Source of the DNA: Sulfurovum sp.
Lineage (GTDB): Bacteria > Campylobacterota > Campylobacteria > Campylobacterales > Sulfurovaceae
DNA length: 34,234 nt
Assembly (NCBI GenBank): GCA_027081115.1
Contig: JALWLD010000106.1
Span: 1-34,234 of the forward strand
Direction: 5' to 3'
Shown: positions 17,929 to 27,705 of the stretch, one piece after another
Position numbering within the stretch: position 1 is the first letter of the stretch
How the letters are laid out: each line of letters begins with the position of its first letter
The notes under the pieces: model-generated
What the model was told of the DNA's origin: nothing
Seen by the model: only the letters and a program-made list of their open reading frames with translations
Databases searched by the model: none
Program-made: the position numbers and the translations under genes

Positions 17929-18744
17929 TTAAAAAATGGGTTCTTTTTTTTCAGGATCAGATGAGTGATATTGTAACTGTAAAGCATTTGATATCTTCAT
18001 TTTTTCATACAAAAAGTTTTTGGCATTTTTAACACTTGTTTTAAGACTCATTTTTTTTGCAAGCTCTGTAGCAATAGCTGAAGAGAGTATACACCCCGTA
18101 CCGTGGGTATGTGTTGTCTCAACTCTTGGGTTGGAATAGCAGGTTACACCAAAAGCATCTACTAAACAATCTACCGCATCCTCTTCACAGCTATGTCCAC
18201 CTTTTAAAAGTACAGCCTTTGCACCAAGCCTAATAAGCTCTTCTCCCATAGTCAGACTCTCTTCCTTACCCCCTTTGTAGTCTGTACCAAGTAATGCATT
18301 GGTTTCCAATAAATTGGGAGTAACAAGGGTACAAAGAGGAAAAAGATCTTTCACCATCACGTCTACTGCATCAGCTTCCAGCAGTGCTTTGCCACTTGAA
18401 GAGATCATTACCGGGTCTAATACAATATTGCTGAGTTTATATATTTTAATGATCTCTACTACAACCTCGATGAGAGAAGCATTTGCCAACATACCTATTT
18501 TGACAGCATCTACTTTTATATCACTCAGTAGAGTACTAAGTTGCAAATGTAACATTTTAGGAGAAAGTGCTTCCACGGCAAAAACCCCTTGTGAATTTTG
18601 TGCAGTGATCGCAGTAGTAGCAGTTAAAGCATAACCACCCAACGAATGAATGGTCTTAGTATCTATCTGTATACCCGCACCACCATAAGGGTCAAAACCT
18701 GCTATGGTCAGTACAGTTGAAGTAGTACCTTTAATTATTTTCAT
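17929..18744 (-). CDS. thiD: Hydroxymethylpyrimidine (phosphate) kinase
   Basis: Phosphorylates HMP and HMP-P to HMP-PP, the pyrimidine substrate for thiamine phosphate synthase. The ribokinase-fold motifs are present: GFDPYGGAGIQID near the N-terminus, DPVMISSSG in the middle, LLKGGH, and the anion-hole HGTGCILSSAIA. I choose ATG 18744 (271 residues). A longer TTG start at 18768 lacks a ribosome binding site. The chosen start overlaps the end of thiE by 14 bases. It is the last gene of the thiC operon, in the order thiC-thiO-thiS-thiG-thiE-thiD. Confidence 0.93.
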   Translation of the reverse strand: MKIIKGTTSTVLTIAGFDPYGGAGIQIDTKTIHSLGGYALTATTAITAQNSQGVFAVEALSPKMLHLQLSTLLSDIKVDAVKIGMLANASLIEVVVEIIKIYKLSNIVLDPVMISSSGKALLEADAVDVMVKDLFPLCTLVTPNLLETNALLGTDYKGGKEESLTMGEELIRLGAKAVLLKGGHSCEEDAVDCLVDAFGVTCYSNPRVETTHTHGTGCILSSAIATELAKKMSLKTSVKNAKNFLYEKMKISNALQLQYHSSDPEKKEPIF

Positions 18745-19393
18745 TCCAGACTCTATTAAATTTGTCAACCAGCATCACTGTTTTCAAACGGGAGATCTCT
18801 CCGTTCTCTTCCAAAACACCCTGTATCATGGCAGCACCATTGGCCGAACCGGTTTTAACCACCTCTTCAATATTCCCCAGGTTGATCCCCCCGATCGCTA
18901 CGATAGGATAGTCCACACCTTCTGACCAGCGTTTCAGGTCTTCCAGCCCAACCGGATTGTAAACCATCTCTTTTGAATTGGTCTCATACAGTGGTCCTAT
19001 GGCCACATACGATGGGTCAAAACGCATAGCAATTTCAAGTTCTTCCGGAGTATGGGTACTGATCCCCAAACGCAGACCAGCCCTATGAATAGCACTAATG
19101 TCTGCTTTTTGAATATCTTCCTGTCCCAAATGTACACCATAGACCTTATATTTAATAGCCAATTCCCAAAAGTCATTGATGAAGAGTCTGGAATTATACT
19201 CTGAAGAGATACAGATTGCCTCTTGAATCTCATTTTCCAAAGCTTGACCTGAAAGGTCCTTTACACGAAGCTGTGTTGTGGTCACACCTGCTTTATACAG
19301 TGCGACCAATTTATAGGCTCTGTCGACCACAGGATAAATACCCAAAGGTCTGATACCACAGTTTAAAAATTTCATTTCAATTCTTTGTGTCAA
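18731..19393 (-). CDS. thiE: Thiamine phosphate synthase
   Basis: Couples HMP-PP with the carboxythiazole phosphate to give thiamine monophosphate. The TIM-barrel protein has GIYPVVDR, the substrate-binding Q-x-R-x-K (QLRVK), YGVHLGQEDI, GISTHTPEE, VAIGPLYET and AIGGINLGNIEEV. The best-supported start is a TTG at 19393 with AAGGAAAG at good spacing (220 residues); an ATG at 19375 has no such site. It lies 16 bases after thiG and overlaps thiD. The pyrimidine-binding motif departs slightly from the common QFREK, but the charged residues are retained. Confidence 0.92.
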   Translation of the reverse strand: MTQRIEMKFLNCGIRPLGIYPVVDRAYKLVALYKAGVTTTQLRVKDLSGQALENEIQEAICISSEYNSRLFINDFWELAIKYKVYGVHLGQEDIQKADISAIHRAGLRLGISTHTPEELEIAMRFDPSYVAIGPLYETNSKEMVYNPVGLEDLKRWSEGVDYPIVAIGGINLGNIEEVVKTGSANGAAMIQGVLEENGEISRLKTVMLVDKFNRVWNENN

Positions 19394-19409
19394 AATCTTT
19401 CCTTATCTT

Positions 19410-20222
19410 TTATAGTTTTTGATGCCAGAAAGGGGTGCCGACTGTTGGTGTAGATGCAGAAGCAAATTCTCTCTCTTGCATAACACCAGACTCATACCCC
19501 AAACGTCCTGCCTCTACAGCATACTTAAAAGCATCTGCCATTTTGACCGGATCATGTGCAAGTGCAATAGCAGAATTTAACAATACACCATCATACCCCA
19601 ATTCCATGGCCTGCGTTGCATGGGAAGGTTTACCTATACCTGCATCTACAATGAGTTTAAGCTCAGGAAACTGCTTTCTTATGGCAATTAGATTATCGGG
19701 GTTCATCAAACCTTTTCCCGAACCGATCATGGACCCCCATGGCATAATAATCTTACACCCTACATCTGCCAAACGTTTGGCAACGACCAAGTCATCCGTT
19801 GTGTAAGGAAAGACTTCAAACCCCTCTTTTATAAGTACTTCTGCTGCCTTTACTGTTTCAAAGGGATCGGGCTGAAGATTATATTGGTCACCTATCACTT
19901 CAAGTTTTATCCAGTTCGTGCCAAATACTTCTCTTGCCATTTTGGCTGTGGTGATCGCCTCTTTGGCTGAGTGGCACCCTGCTGTATTTGGCAGGACTTC
20001 AATTCCTAAAGATTTAATGATATTCCAAAAGTCTCCACCTGATTTTACAGTAGCAGACTGACGTCTAAGTGCCACAGTCACTATCTGTGCCCCTGATGTT
20101 TTAATAGCATCTTCCATATTGGCAGGTGATGGGTACAGTGCTGAGCCTATCAACAATCTGGATGTCAGTGTTTTCCCCCCTATTTCCCAAGTATTTTTAT
20201 CTATTTGCATATGTTTAGTCAT
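19410..20222 (-). CDS. thiG: Thiazole synthase
   Basis: Forms the thiazole phosphate ring from deoxyxylulose-5-phosphate, dehydroglycine and the ThiS thiocarboxylate. The 270-residue protein has Schiff-base Lys106 in WIKLEVIGD. It also has [34 protein letters not shown] and the C-terminal [19 protein letters not shown] precedes the ATG at 20222. It lies ten bases after thiS, consistent with the known ThiG-ThiS complex. Confidence 0.96.
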   Translation of the reverse strand: MTKHMQIDKNTWEIGGKTLTSRLLIGSALYPSPANMEDAIKTSGAQIVTVALRRQSATVKSGGDFWNIIKSLGIEVLPNTAGCHSAKEAITTAKMAREVFGTNWIKLEVIGDQYNLQPDPFETVKAAEVLIKEGFEVFPYTTDDLVVAKRLADVGCKIIMPWGSMIGSGKGLMNPDNLIAIRKQFPELKLIVDAGIGKPSHATQAMELGYDGVLLNSAIALAHDPVKMADAFKYAVEAGRLGYESGVMQEREFASASTPTVGTPFWHQKL

Positions 20223-20232
20223 AATTTAATCC

Positions 20233-20436
20233 TTATCCACCCTGCACCGGTGCTAAAATATCAATCTTATCATTCTCTTTAATTACAGTTTTTTCATAAG
20301 CATTTATAGCTACAAAAGTTGTATTTACCGCAACTGCAAATCCTTTTGTTGTATAGCCTAATTCATCAATCAATTCATTCACATTCAAATCTTCAGAAAT
20401 CTCTTTTATTTCTCCGTTTACAGAAACTTTTATCAT
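20233..20436 (-). CDS. thiS: Sulfur carrier protein ThiS
   Basis: A 67-residue ubiquitin-fold sulfur carrier ending in the required Gly-Gly (LAPVQGG). The C-terminus is adenylated and converted to a thiocarboxylate that donates sulfur to ThiG. The start codon overlaps the thiO stop in an ATGA arrangement, indicating coupled translation. The activating enzyme ThiF is not in this window and must be encoded elsewhere or replaced by a MoeB-like protein. Confidence 0.95.
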   Translation of the reverse strand: MIKVSVNGEIKEISEDLNVNELIDELGYTTKGFAVAVNTTFVAINAYEKTVIKENDKIDILAPVQGG

Positions 20437-21524
20437 GCATAGATCCCTTCATTTAACGCTTTTTCTACAATAGCAGGAGCTAAAAGATACCCATGTCTAT
20501 ACAACCCATTGATACGCGTTAACTTCTCTTCATTTTCAATACGTGGTAAATTATCTCTAAATGCCGGACGGCAATTAGTCTCACTATTGACAATACGTGC
20601 CTCTCCAAAATTTGAATTGACAGAAAATACAGCAGAAAGTAACTCCATGCTGGAACGTACAGAAAGAGGCGAAGTATCTTCACTTTCTATCTCCGTAGCA
20701 CCAATAATATAACGTTTGGATCCAGGCTCCTGAGAAATTTTACACTCATTACAATACGCTATGTCCATACCTTCACAACCAGACCCTCGCGGAACCACAT
20801 AGATCTTATACCGTGGGTGCAAGAGCCTTGTAGGTCTGATTATATCTATGTCGTTGGCTTCCAGCCAGATAACCTCTCCTCTTACACCACGCAGATCAGA
20901 AAAATGCTCTTTTGCACCTAAACCTCTTGCATCAAAAACCCAGTCAAATACTTCTATCTCTTCATTTATATACACTTTACCCGATTCTATTTTATCTACT
21001 AAAGTATTTTCTCTCCAACTCACTTCCGAACGCATATCCAGATAATTGCCTGAAAACATCATAAAGCGTTGGGCATCTACATAGCCTTCATCTTTAATGT
21101 AATAGGCTCTGTTATGTTGTTCAAGATCACTCTCCAAATTAGTCAATGCTTCTTTATCGAGTACTTCTATCTCTTCTGCTTCTGCAACTTTATGTTTCAA
21201 CGTACCTATAAAATGATTTAACTCAGACATATCTTGAGGATGTGCCGTGATAATAGTACCATCCAGTTTATACCCATCAAAGAGACCGATCTCTTTTAAG
21301 AGGTCTGGCCAAAGTTGGATAGAACGTTTTCCATGTTCAAAAATGATGGATTCTGCTGTCTCCAACTCTGCAAATGGTGCCAACATTCCGGCTGCTGTGA
21401 AACCTGCTGCAGAAGTACCGTCTTTACTGCCTTTATCGAAGAGTGTAAGGGTATGACCTTGTTTTAAAAGATTAAGTGCAAGGACTCTACCAACGAGTCC
21501 AATACCAACTATTGCTATATTCAT
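20433..21524 (-). CDS. thiO: Glycine oxidase-type FAD enzyme
   Basis: FAD-dependent amine oxidase that uses O2 to oxidise glycine to the iminoacetate needed for thiazole formation. The 363-residue protein has the dinucleotide-binding GIGLVG at 7-12. FTAAGMLAPFAE follows, with DEGYVDAQRF in the middle, RPTRLLHPRYKIYVVPR, and the C-terminal NGLYRHGYLLAPA typical of ThiO. The start has GCAGGAG upstream. Its presence instead of the radical-SAM tyrosine lyase ThiH points to an oxygen-exposed lifestyle. It sits between thiC and thiS, overlapping thiS by four bases. Confidence 0.9.
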   Translation of the reverse strand: MNIAIVGIGLVGRVLALNLLKQGHTLTLFDKGSKDGTSAAGFTAAGMLAPFAELETAESIIFEHGKRSIQLWPDLLKEIGLFDGYKLDGTIITAHPQDMSELNHFIGTLKHKVAEAEEIEVLDKEALTNLESDLEQHNRAYYIKDEGYVDAQRFMMFSGNYLDMRSEVSWRENTLVDKIESGKVYINEEIEVFDWVFDARGLGAKEHFSDLRGVRGEVIWLEANDIDIIRPTRLLHPRYKIYVVPRGSGCEGMDIAYCNECKISQEPGSKRYIIGATEIESEDTSPLSVRSSMELLSAVFSVNSNFGEARIVNSETNCRPAFRDNLPRIENEEKLTRINGLYRHGYLLAPAIVEKALNEGIYA

Positions 21525-21550
21525 TTTTGCTCCTGCTCTTCCCTATTTAT

Positions 21551-21663
21551 CACACAAAGTGTGCCTTGTCGTGGCGAACGCCCAATGCACCCCACTTACG
21601 CTTTAGCGATGGAGGGTATCTGGATTTAGTCCCAGAAAAGCAAAGCGATTCGAGAGCCACGAC
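21551..21663. repeat. GC-rich inverted-repeat element between thiC and thiO
   Basis: The 154-base gap inside the thi operon contains an 8-base perfect inverted repeat (GTCGTGGC at 21568-21575, GCCACGAC at 21656-21663) that bounds a 96-base unit. Inside are small palindromes (CGCTTTAGCG; CTGG-8-CCAG), and CACACAAAGTGTG lies just outside at 21551-21563. The unit is visibly richer in G+C than its surroundings. It looks like a structured RNA segment or a REP/MITE-type dispersed repeat inserted in the operon. I cannot tell which without the rest of the genome. Confidence 0.5.
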
Positions 21664-21678
21664 GATTTTAAGATGCCA

Positions 21679-23586
<1,908 letters not shown>

Positions 23587-23682
23587 TTATGTATCAAAAA
23601 AATTTGTTTGGGAAGAGGGAGTAAATAAAGTAGAAATAAATAATTAAATAATTTAACTGTTTATTTTAAGTATTAAGTACAA

Positions 23683-23776
23683 GTCTCTTCCTTACGCCGG
23701 TATTATCCAGGTCAAGTTCAGCGGGTAGGATTTTGCGTCCTTCTCAGCTACCTGTGGCAGCACCCCGAGAGGTTGA
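23683..23776 (-). promoter_or_regulatory. TPP riboswitch leading thiC
   Basis: Minus-strand aptamer with CTCGGGGTGC, GCTGAGA, CTACCCGCTGAACTTGAC and CTGGATAATACCGGCGTAAGGAAG, matching the conserved THI element. The 114-base stretch between aptamer and thiC is A/T rich, contains no obvious terminator hairpin and ends in the thiC ribosome binding site, so control of translation initiation is as likely as attenuation. A TATATT at 23783-23788 just upstream is a candidate -10. With the promoter at 23852 on the other strand, this accounts for the roughly 320-base gene-free stretch 23569-23888. Confidence 0.96.
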
Positions 23777-23851
23777 ACTGCTAATATAAACTAAATAAGA
23801 TAAATTTACACTTAATTAAAAAGATTATCTATTTTCTAAAACTATCTTGGC

Positions 23852-23857
23852 TATAAT
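23852..23857 (+). promoter_or_regulatory. Candidate -10 box for the small ORF / metE unit
   Basis: A perfect TATAAT on the plus strand, 32 bases before the ATG at 23889, with AAAAGGAGAG between them. No consensus -35 is visible. It is placed so that a transcript would carry the small ORF first and metE second. Confidence 0.5.
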
Positions 23858-23888
23858 CTCACACAATATTTCTAAAAGGAGAGTCTCT

Positions 23889-24224
23889 ATGTTACTTGGT
23901 TTTGGTAAAAACTATTTTTCATTATCTGCTATACTGGCCTACAGTGTTGCACATAAGCTGCAAAGCCAAACTGCCTCAGCACAGATACTTTTCCGTCTTT
24001 CCAACGAGAAAGAGAGCTCAGAAGAAGCCGAACCGCCTGATGAACTTCTTGAAGAGTCTCTACTTCTAAACACAAAGCCCTGTCACTGCAACTGTTACTA
24101 TAAACGTAAAACCCGCCTTGCACTTCTTTTAAACCACTACATCCCACGCTGTCCTTTTTACTGTACCTATTTTGCATTTCGCCGTACAGGTGTACATCCT
24201 CCACAACTTCTTTTTTCACATTAA
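23889..24224 (+). CDS. Unknown small Cys-containing protein upstream of metE
   Basis: A 111-residue ORF starting MLLGFGKNYF, not recognised. It is supported by AAGGAG seven bases before its ATG and a TATAAT 32 bases before it. The N-terminal 35 residues are moderately hydrophobic. A Glu-rich stretch follows (SNEKESSEEAEPPDELLEES). The C-terminal third has a basic, Cys/His-containing part (PCHCNCYYKRK, then RCPFYC), which could bind metal. The gene ends 49 bases before metE on the same strand. An overlapping minus-strand ORF (23929-24273) lacks comparable signals. It could be a genuine small protein, a decaying gene or a regulatory leader of metE; no function is assigned. Confidence 0.5.
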   Translation: MLLGFGKNYFSLSAILAYSVAHKLQSQTASAQILFRLSNEKESSEEAEPPDELLEESLLLNTKPCHCNCYYKRKTRLALLLNHYIPRCPFYCTYFAFRRTGVHPPQLLFSH

Positions 24225-24273
24225 CTTCAACACGATCTAATAAACCATTATCAAAATATCCAAGGATACACAC

Positions 24274-26595
24274 ATGTCAAAAAAAGATAATAACGGTTTC
24301 GAAGAAATTTTTCCTCGAAAAAATTATGTAGTAGGATTCCCTCGTATTGGGGAACAAAGAGAATTAAAAAAAGTTTTAGAACAGTTCTGGGCAGGAAAAT
24401 CTCCCTTTGAAACTGTAGAAAAAGTAGCTTCACAGCTCAAAGAGAGACACTGGAAGTATCAGAAAAATGCCGGTATAGACTTCATTGCGTCTAATGATTT
24501 TTCACTCTATGACAATATGTTAGATACCGCCATACTTCTAGGAGCTATTCCCAAACGTTTTCAAGGTTTAAAAAATGAAGATCTCTACTTTTCAATGGCC
24601 AGAGGAAATAAAGAAGCAGTAGCAATGGAGATGACCAAGTGGTTCAATACAAACTACCACTACATAGTACCGGAACTTTCACTAGATGACAACTACAAAC
24701 TCAATGCCCATAAAGTATTAAACGAATACAACGAAGCCAAAGATATAGGTATTAAAACCAAAATCAACCTTATCGGACCTATTACCTTTCTAGGACTCTC
24801 AAAAAGAGTAGATAGAGGAGATACCTACGAAATGTTTTCTAGAATCTTGCCACTTTATGAAACACTCTTAAAAGAAATAGCCACACTCGATGAGCATATT
24901 ACCGTACAGATAGATGAACCGATCTTTGTTAAAGACATTGAACCAAAAGTTTTGAGTCTCATCAAACCTTGCTATGACACTTTGGCAAATGTTTCAACAA
25001 ATATCGATCTTATTGTCAGTACATACTTTGAACATGCAAATGAAGCTACTAGAATATTGGTACATACACCTATTTGGGGTATAGGACTTGATTTTGTCTA
25101 TGGTAAAAAGAATATAGAGAGTCTACAGAGCATCAAAGAATCAGGTAAAAAGTTGATTGCCGGGGTGGTAGATGGTAGAAACATTTGGAAAAATGACATT
25201 CAAACTTCTGCGTCTCTACTCTCATCGATTGCACAAGTATGTAACAAAGAAAATATCATTGTCTCCTCTTCCTGTTCACTTTTGCATACACCTTTTACTC
25301 TGAAATATGAAGAGAAGATGGATAGTGAAATAAAAAACTGGCTCTCTTATGCTGTAGAAAAACTTTCAGAAATTTCCCTTCTCTCCAAATTTTTCTTCGA
25401 AGGGCTGGAGCATTTTACAGCCGAGGAACACCAACACTATAAAAATAATGTACAAGCCAATCATGAGAGAAAAAACTCTACACGCATTCACAATGAAGTA
25501 GTACAAAAACGTACCAGAACACTCTCCAAATATGAAAGAGCAGGTGCCTATGAAGAGCGTATTGAACTTCAAAAGTCACTTTTAGGATACAAAGACCTTG
25601 CCACAACTACCATAGGTTCATTCCCACAAACACCTGAAGTCAGAAAAGCAAGAGCAGACTTTAAAAAAGGAGTGCTTTCAAAAGAGCTCTATGAAAAAGA
25701 GATGAAACAGTATATTGATGACTGTATTGATTTTCAGGAAGCCTGTGGCCTTGAAATACTGGTACATGGAGAACCTGAGCGTAATGACATGGTGGAGTAT
25801 TTTGGGGAACAGCTTGACGGGTACGGTTTTTCACAAAACGGATGGGTACAGAGTTATGGAAGCCGCTGTGTCAAACCACCATTCATCTACGGAGACATTT
25901 CACGTCCCAAACCTATGACTGTAGATTGGATGACCTATGCACAAAGTAAAACACCCAAGATCATGAAAGGAATGCTCACAGGCCCTGTAACCATACTCAA
26001 CTGGTCTTTTGTACGGGATGACCTTGAAAGGGGCGAAGTTTCCAAACAAATTGCTGTAGCTTTAAGTGATGAAATTGATGACCTTCAAAAAGCAGGTATT
26101 AAAATGATACAGGTCGATGAAGCTGCATTTAAAGAAGGATATCCATTAAGAGAAGAAAACATTAAAGGATATGAAGATTGGGCAGTCAGAGATTTTAAGA
26201 TCTCGGTAAGCAGTGCATTCAAAGAGACACAGATACACACCCACATGTGTTACTCTGAGTTCAATGACATCATTAGAACTATTGAAGCCATGGATGCAGA
26301 TGTCATCTCCATAGAGACAGCACGTTCGGGGAATGAACTTTTAAAGATCTTTAGAGATGTAGGCTACAAACAGGAAGTAGGACCTGGTGTATATGACATC
26401 CACTCCCCACGTATCCCAAGTGTAGAAGAGATAGTAACTCAAATCAAAAAACTCTTGGAAGTTTTACCAAAAGAACAGCTTTGGATCAATCCTGACTGCG
26501 GACTTAAAACACGTAAATGGGAAGAGGTAAAACCTAGTTTGGAAAATATGGTAAAGGCTGTAAAAATTGTTCGTGAGACATTGAAAGAGCAGTAA
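24274..26595 (+). CDS. metE: Cobalamin-independent methionine synthase
   Basis: Transfers a methyl group from methyltetrahydropteroyl-triglutamate to homocysteine, the last step of methionine synthesis, without vitamin B12. The 773-residue protein has the N-terminal GFPRIGEQRELKK. The homocysteine/zinc site includes Glu500 in LVHGEPERND, His657 and Cys659 in THMCYSEF, and Cys742 in NPDCGLKTRKWEE, so all zinc ligands are present. AAGGAT precedes the ATG. Upstream lies the small ORF at 23889; downstream it converges on a small acidic-protein gene, with a shared hairpin between. Confidence 0.97.
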   Translation: MSKKDNNGFEEIFPRKNYVVGFPRIGEQRELKKVLEQFWAGKSPFETVEKVASQLKERHWKYQKNAGIDFIASNDFSLYDNMLDTAILLGAIPKRFQGLKNEDLYFSMARGNKEAVAMEMTKWFNTNYHYIVPELSLDDNYKLNAHKVLNEYNEAKDIGIKTKINLIGPITFLGLSKRVDRGDTYEMFSRILPLYETLLKEIATLDEHITVQIDEPIFVKDIEPKVLSLIKPCYDTLANVSTNIDLIVSTYFEHANEATRILVHTPIWGIGLDFVYGKKNIESLQSIKESGKKLIAGVVDGRNIWKNDIQTSASLLSSIAQVCNKENIIVSSSCSLLHTPFTLKYEEKMDSEIKNWLSYAVEKLSEISLLSKFFFEGLEHFTAEEHQHYKNNVQANHERKNSTRIHNEVVQKRTRTLSKYERAGAYEERIELQKSLLGYKDLATTTIGSFPQTPEVRKARADFKKGVLSKELYEKEMKQYIDDCIDFQEACGLEILVHGEPERNDMVEYFGEQLDGYGFSQNGWVQSYGSRCVKPPFIYGDISRPKPMTVDWMTYAQSKTPKIMKGMLTGPVTILNWSFVRDDLERGEVSKQIAVALSDEIDDLQKAGIKMIQVDEAAFKEGYPLREENIKGYEDWAVRDFKISVSSAFKETQIHTHMCYSEFNDIIRTIEAMDADVISIETARSGNELLKIFRDVGYKQEVGPGVYDIHSPRIPSVEEIVTQIKKLLEVLPKEQLWINPDCGLKTRKWEEVKPSLENMVKAVKIVRETLKEQ

Positions 26596-26601
26596 GTAGT
26601 T

Positions 26602-26625
26602 GTAAGGAAGGGCTTCCTTCCTTAC
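26602..26625. terminator. Bidirectional hairpin between metE and a convergent small gene
   Basis: A perfect 10-bp stem (GTAAGGAAGG with CCTTCCTTAC) closes a 4-base loop (GCTT), seven bases after the metE stop. It also includes the stop codon of the minus-strand gene at 26622. No long U-run follows on either strand. Its position between convergent genes supports a shared terminator or 3'-end stabiliser. Confidence 0.7.
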
Positions 26626-26885
26626 GCATCTTCATCTGTTTTCATATCGACAAGCTCTGCTAAGAGTTCATTGATTTCATCTTCTTCCAGTTCATCACGT
26701 CCGAGCTCTTCAACAATAGCAAAACACTCTGTACGCATTTCACGCATCTCTTCAAGATCTTCTTTTTGTTCTTTAGAGGCTGATTTTGCCTTGTCAATAG
26801 CTGCAAAAAGCTCATCGATTGCTACTTCAAGATCGGGGATGATTTCAAGTTCTAAAAGGTTTTTTAATTTTTCTGCTGATGTCAT
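26622..26885 (-). CDS. Small acidic helical protein, function unknown
   Basis: An 87-residue soluble protein, very rich in Glu, Asp, Leu and Lys, with heptad-like spacing through most of its length (IPDLEVAIDELFAAIDKA, then EDLEEMREM). It probably forms an alpha-helical hairpin or coiled coil. It has one Cys and no signal peptide. The final codons overlap the hairpin shared with metE. I do not recognise the family; size and charge suggest a structural or binding protein rather than an enzyme. Confidence 0.7.
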   Translation of the reverse strand: MTSAEKLKNLLELEIIPDLEVAIDELFAAIDKAKSASKEQKEDLEEMREMRTECFAIVEELGRDELEEDEINELLAELVDMKTDEDA

Positions 26886-26935
26886 GGGATATCCTAATGA
26901 TTAATATTTTTGAATTATAGCAGAAATACTGTTAT

Positions 26936-27553
26936 TTACTTCCACCTGTTTTTACGCTTTCTTTCCATCGCATCAGAGACTTCACTCTGAAGTTTTGCAG
27001 CCTCTTTCCCAAACAAAAATGTACCATCAAAATAGACTTCAACATCTTCTACATATGTCTTCAGTAATTCTTTTTCCTTTTTTGTTTCAGGTACCGTAAA
27101 CAGATATTGCATACCATCGTCAAAATGTATACTTCTGTGATGCCTTTCAATATAGAGATGACTTGATTCTCTTTTCAAAGAACCATCATCTAATACGGTA
27201 TAGGTTTCTATTTTACTTCCAATCGGACTTTCATCTGCATGTCCCTGACGAGTCCAACGTGTATAAAAAACAATCTGCTTCTCTTTAATCTCATAGTTAC
27301 CTTCTTGAATTCCTGTGTCAGAACAGTTACCGGTTATATTTTCCAACTCAAATACCAAGAAAGGTTTTTTCATGTTACTTTGATTAGCATCATAAAATTT
27401 CACCCTGCTTCCCTTGTCTCTATAATAACTATAAGACTCCTGAAGCACTGTAAAATGGGTATGGTTAATCTCTATCTCTTTCTTTTTCTCTTTGGTAAAA
27501 GAGGAGGCAAAGAGAGTGAGCGTGGTAAAAAAGAGAAGTAGATACATTTTCAT
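26936..27553 (-). CDS. Secreted protein of unknown function
   Basis: A 205-residue protein with an N-terminal signal peptide (MKMYLLLFFTTLTLFASS) and no lipobox Cys, so probably periplasmic. The mature part is mostly beta-like, with two Cys only far apart or absent (one at about 77, in NITGNCSDTG), and ends in a lysine/arginine-rich tail (AMERKRKNRWK). The start may be either of two Met codons two apart. A TATAAA about 15 bases upstream is the only promoter-like signal. It is preceded by the hairpin behind mrp. The family is not recognised. Confidence 0.65.
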   Translation of the reverse strand: MKMYLLLFFTTLTLFASSFTKEKKKEIEINHTHFTVLQESYSYYRDKGSRVKFYDANQSNMKKPFLVFELENITGNCSDTGIQEGNYEIKEKQIVFYTRWTRQGHADESPIGSKIETYTVLDDGSLKRESSHLYIERHHRSIHFDDGMQYLFTVPETKKEKELLKTYVEDVEVYFDGTFLFGKEAAKLQSEVSDAMERKRKNRWK

Positions 27554-27665
27554 TTCAGTATTTTATACAAATATTTTTTGTTTTGGATTAAAAAGTTAAG
27601 CTGGATAGTTTACTGTAAATTTACCTGAACGGTATAAATAAAGTGTGAGCGCGTATAAATAGTAC

Positions 27666-27696
27666 TTGACTGAATGGAACAAAGCCATTCAGTCAA
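27666..27696 (-). terminator. Hairpin after mrp
   Basis: A perfect 12-bp stem (TTGACTGAATGG with CCATTCAGTCAA) with a 7-base loop, ten bases past the mrp stop on the minus strand. No U-run follows directly, but length and position make a terminator or mRNA 3'-end structure likely. Confidence 0.7.
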
Positions 27697-27705
27697 ATAA
27701 GCGGC

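Noticed and set aside
23683..23776. Possible SAM or cobalamin riboswitch for metE in this intergenic region
   Set aside because: The conserved boxes are those of a TPP aptamer on the opposite strand, and nothing resembling a SAM or B12 element precedes metE on the plus strand.
23929..24273. 114-codon minus-strand ORF opposite the small ORF upstream of metE
   Set aside because: It has no ribosome binding site or promoter, it runs against the signals on the plus strand, and its composition is not protein-like.
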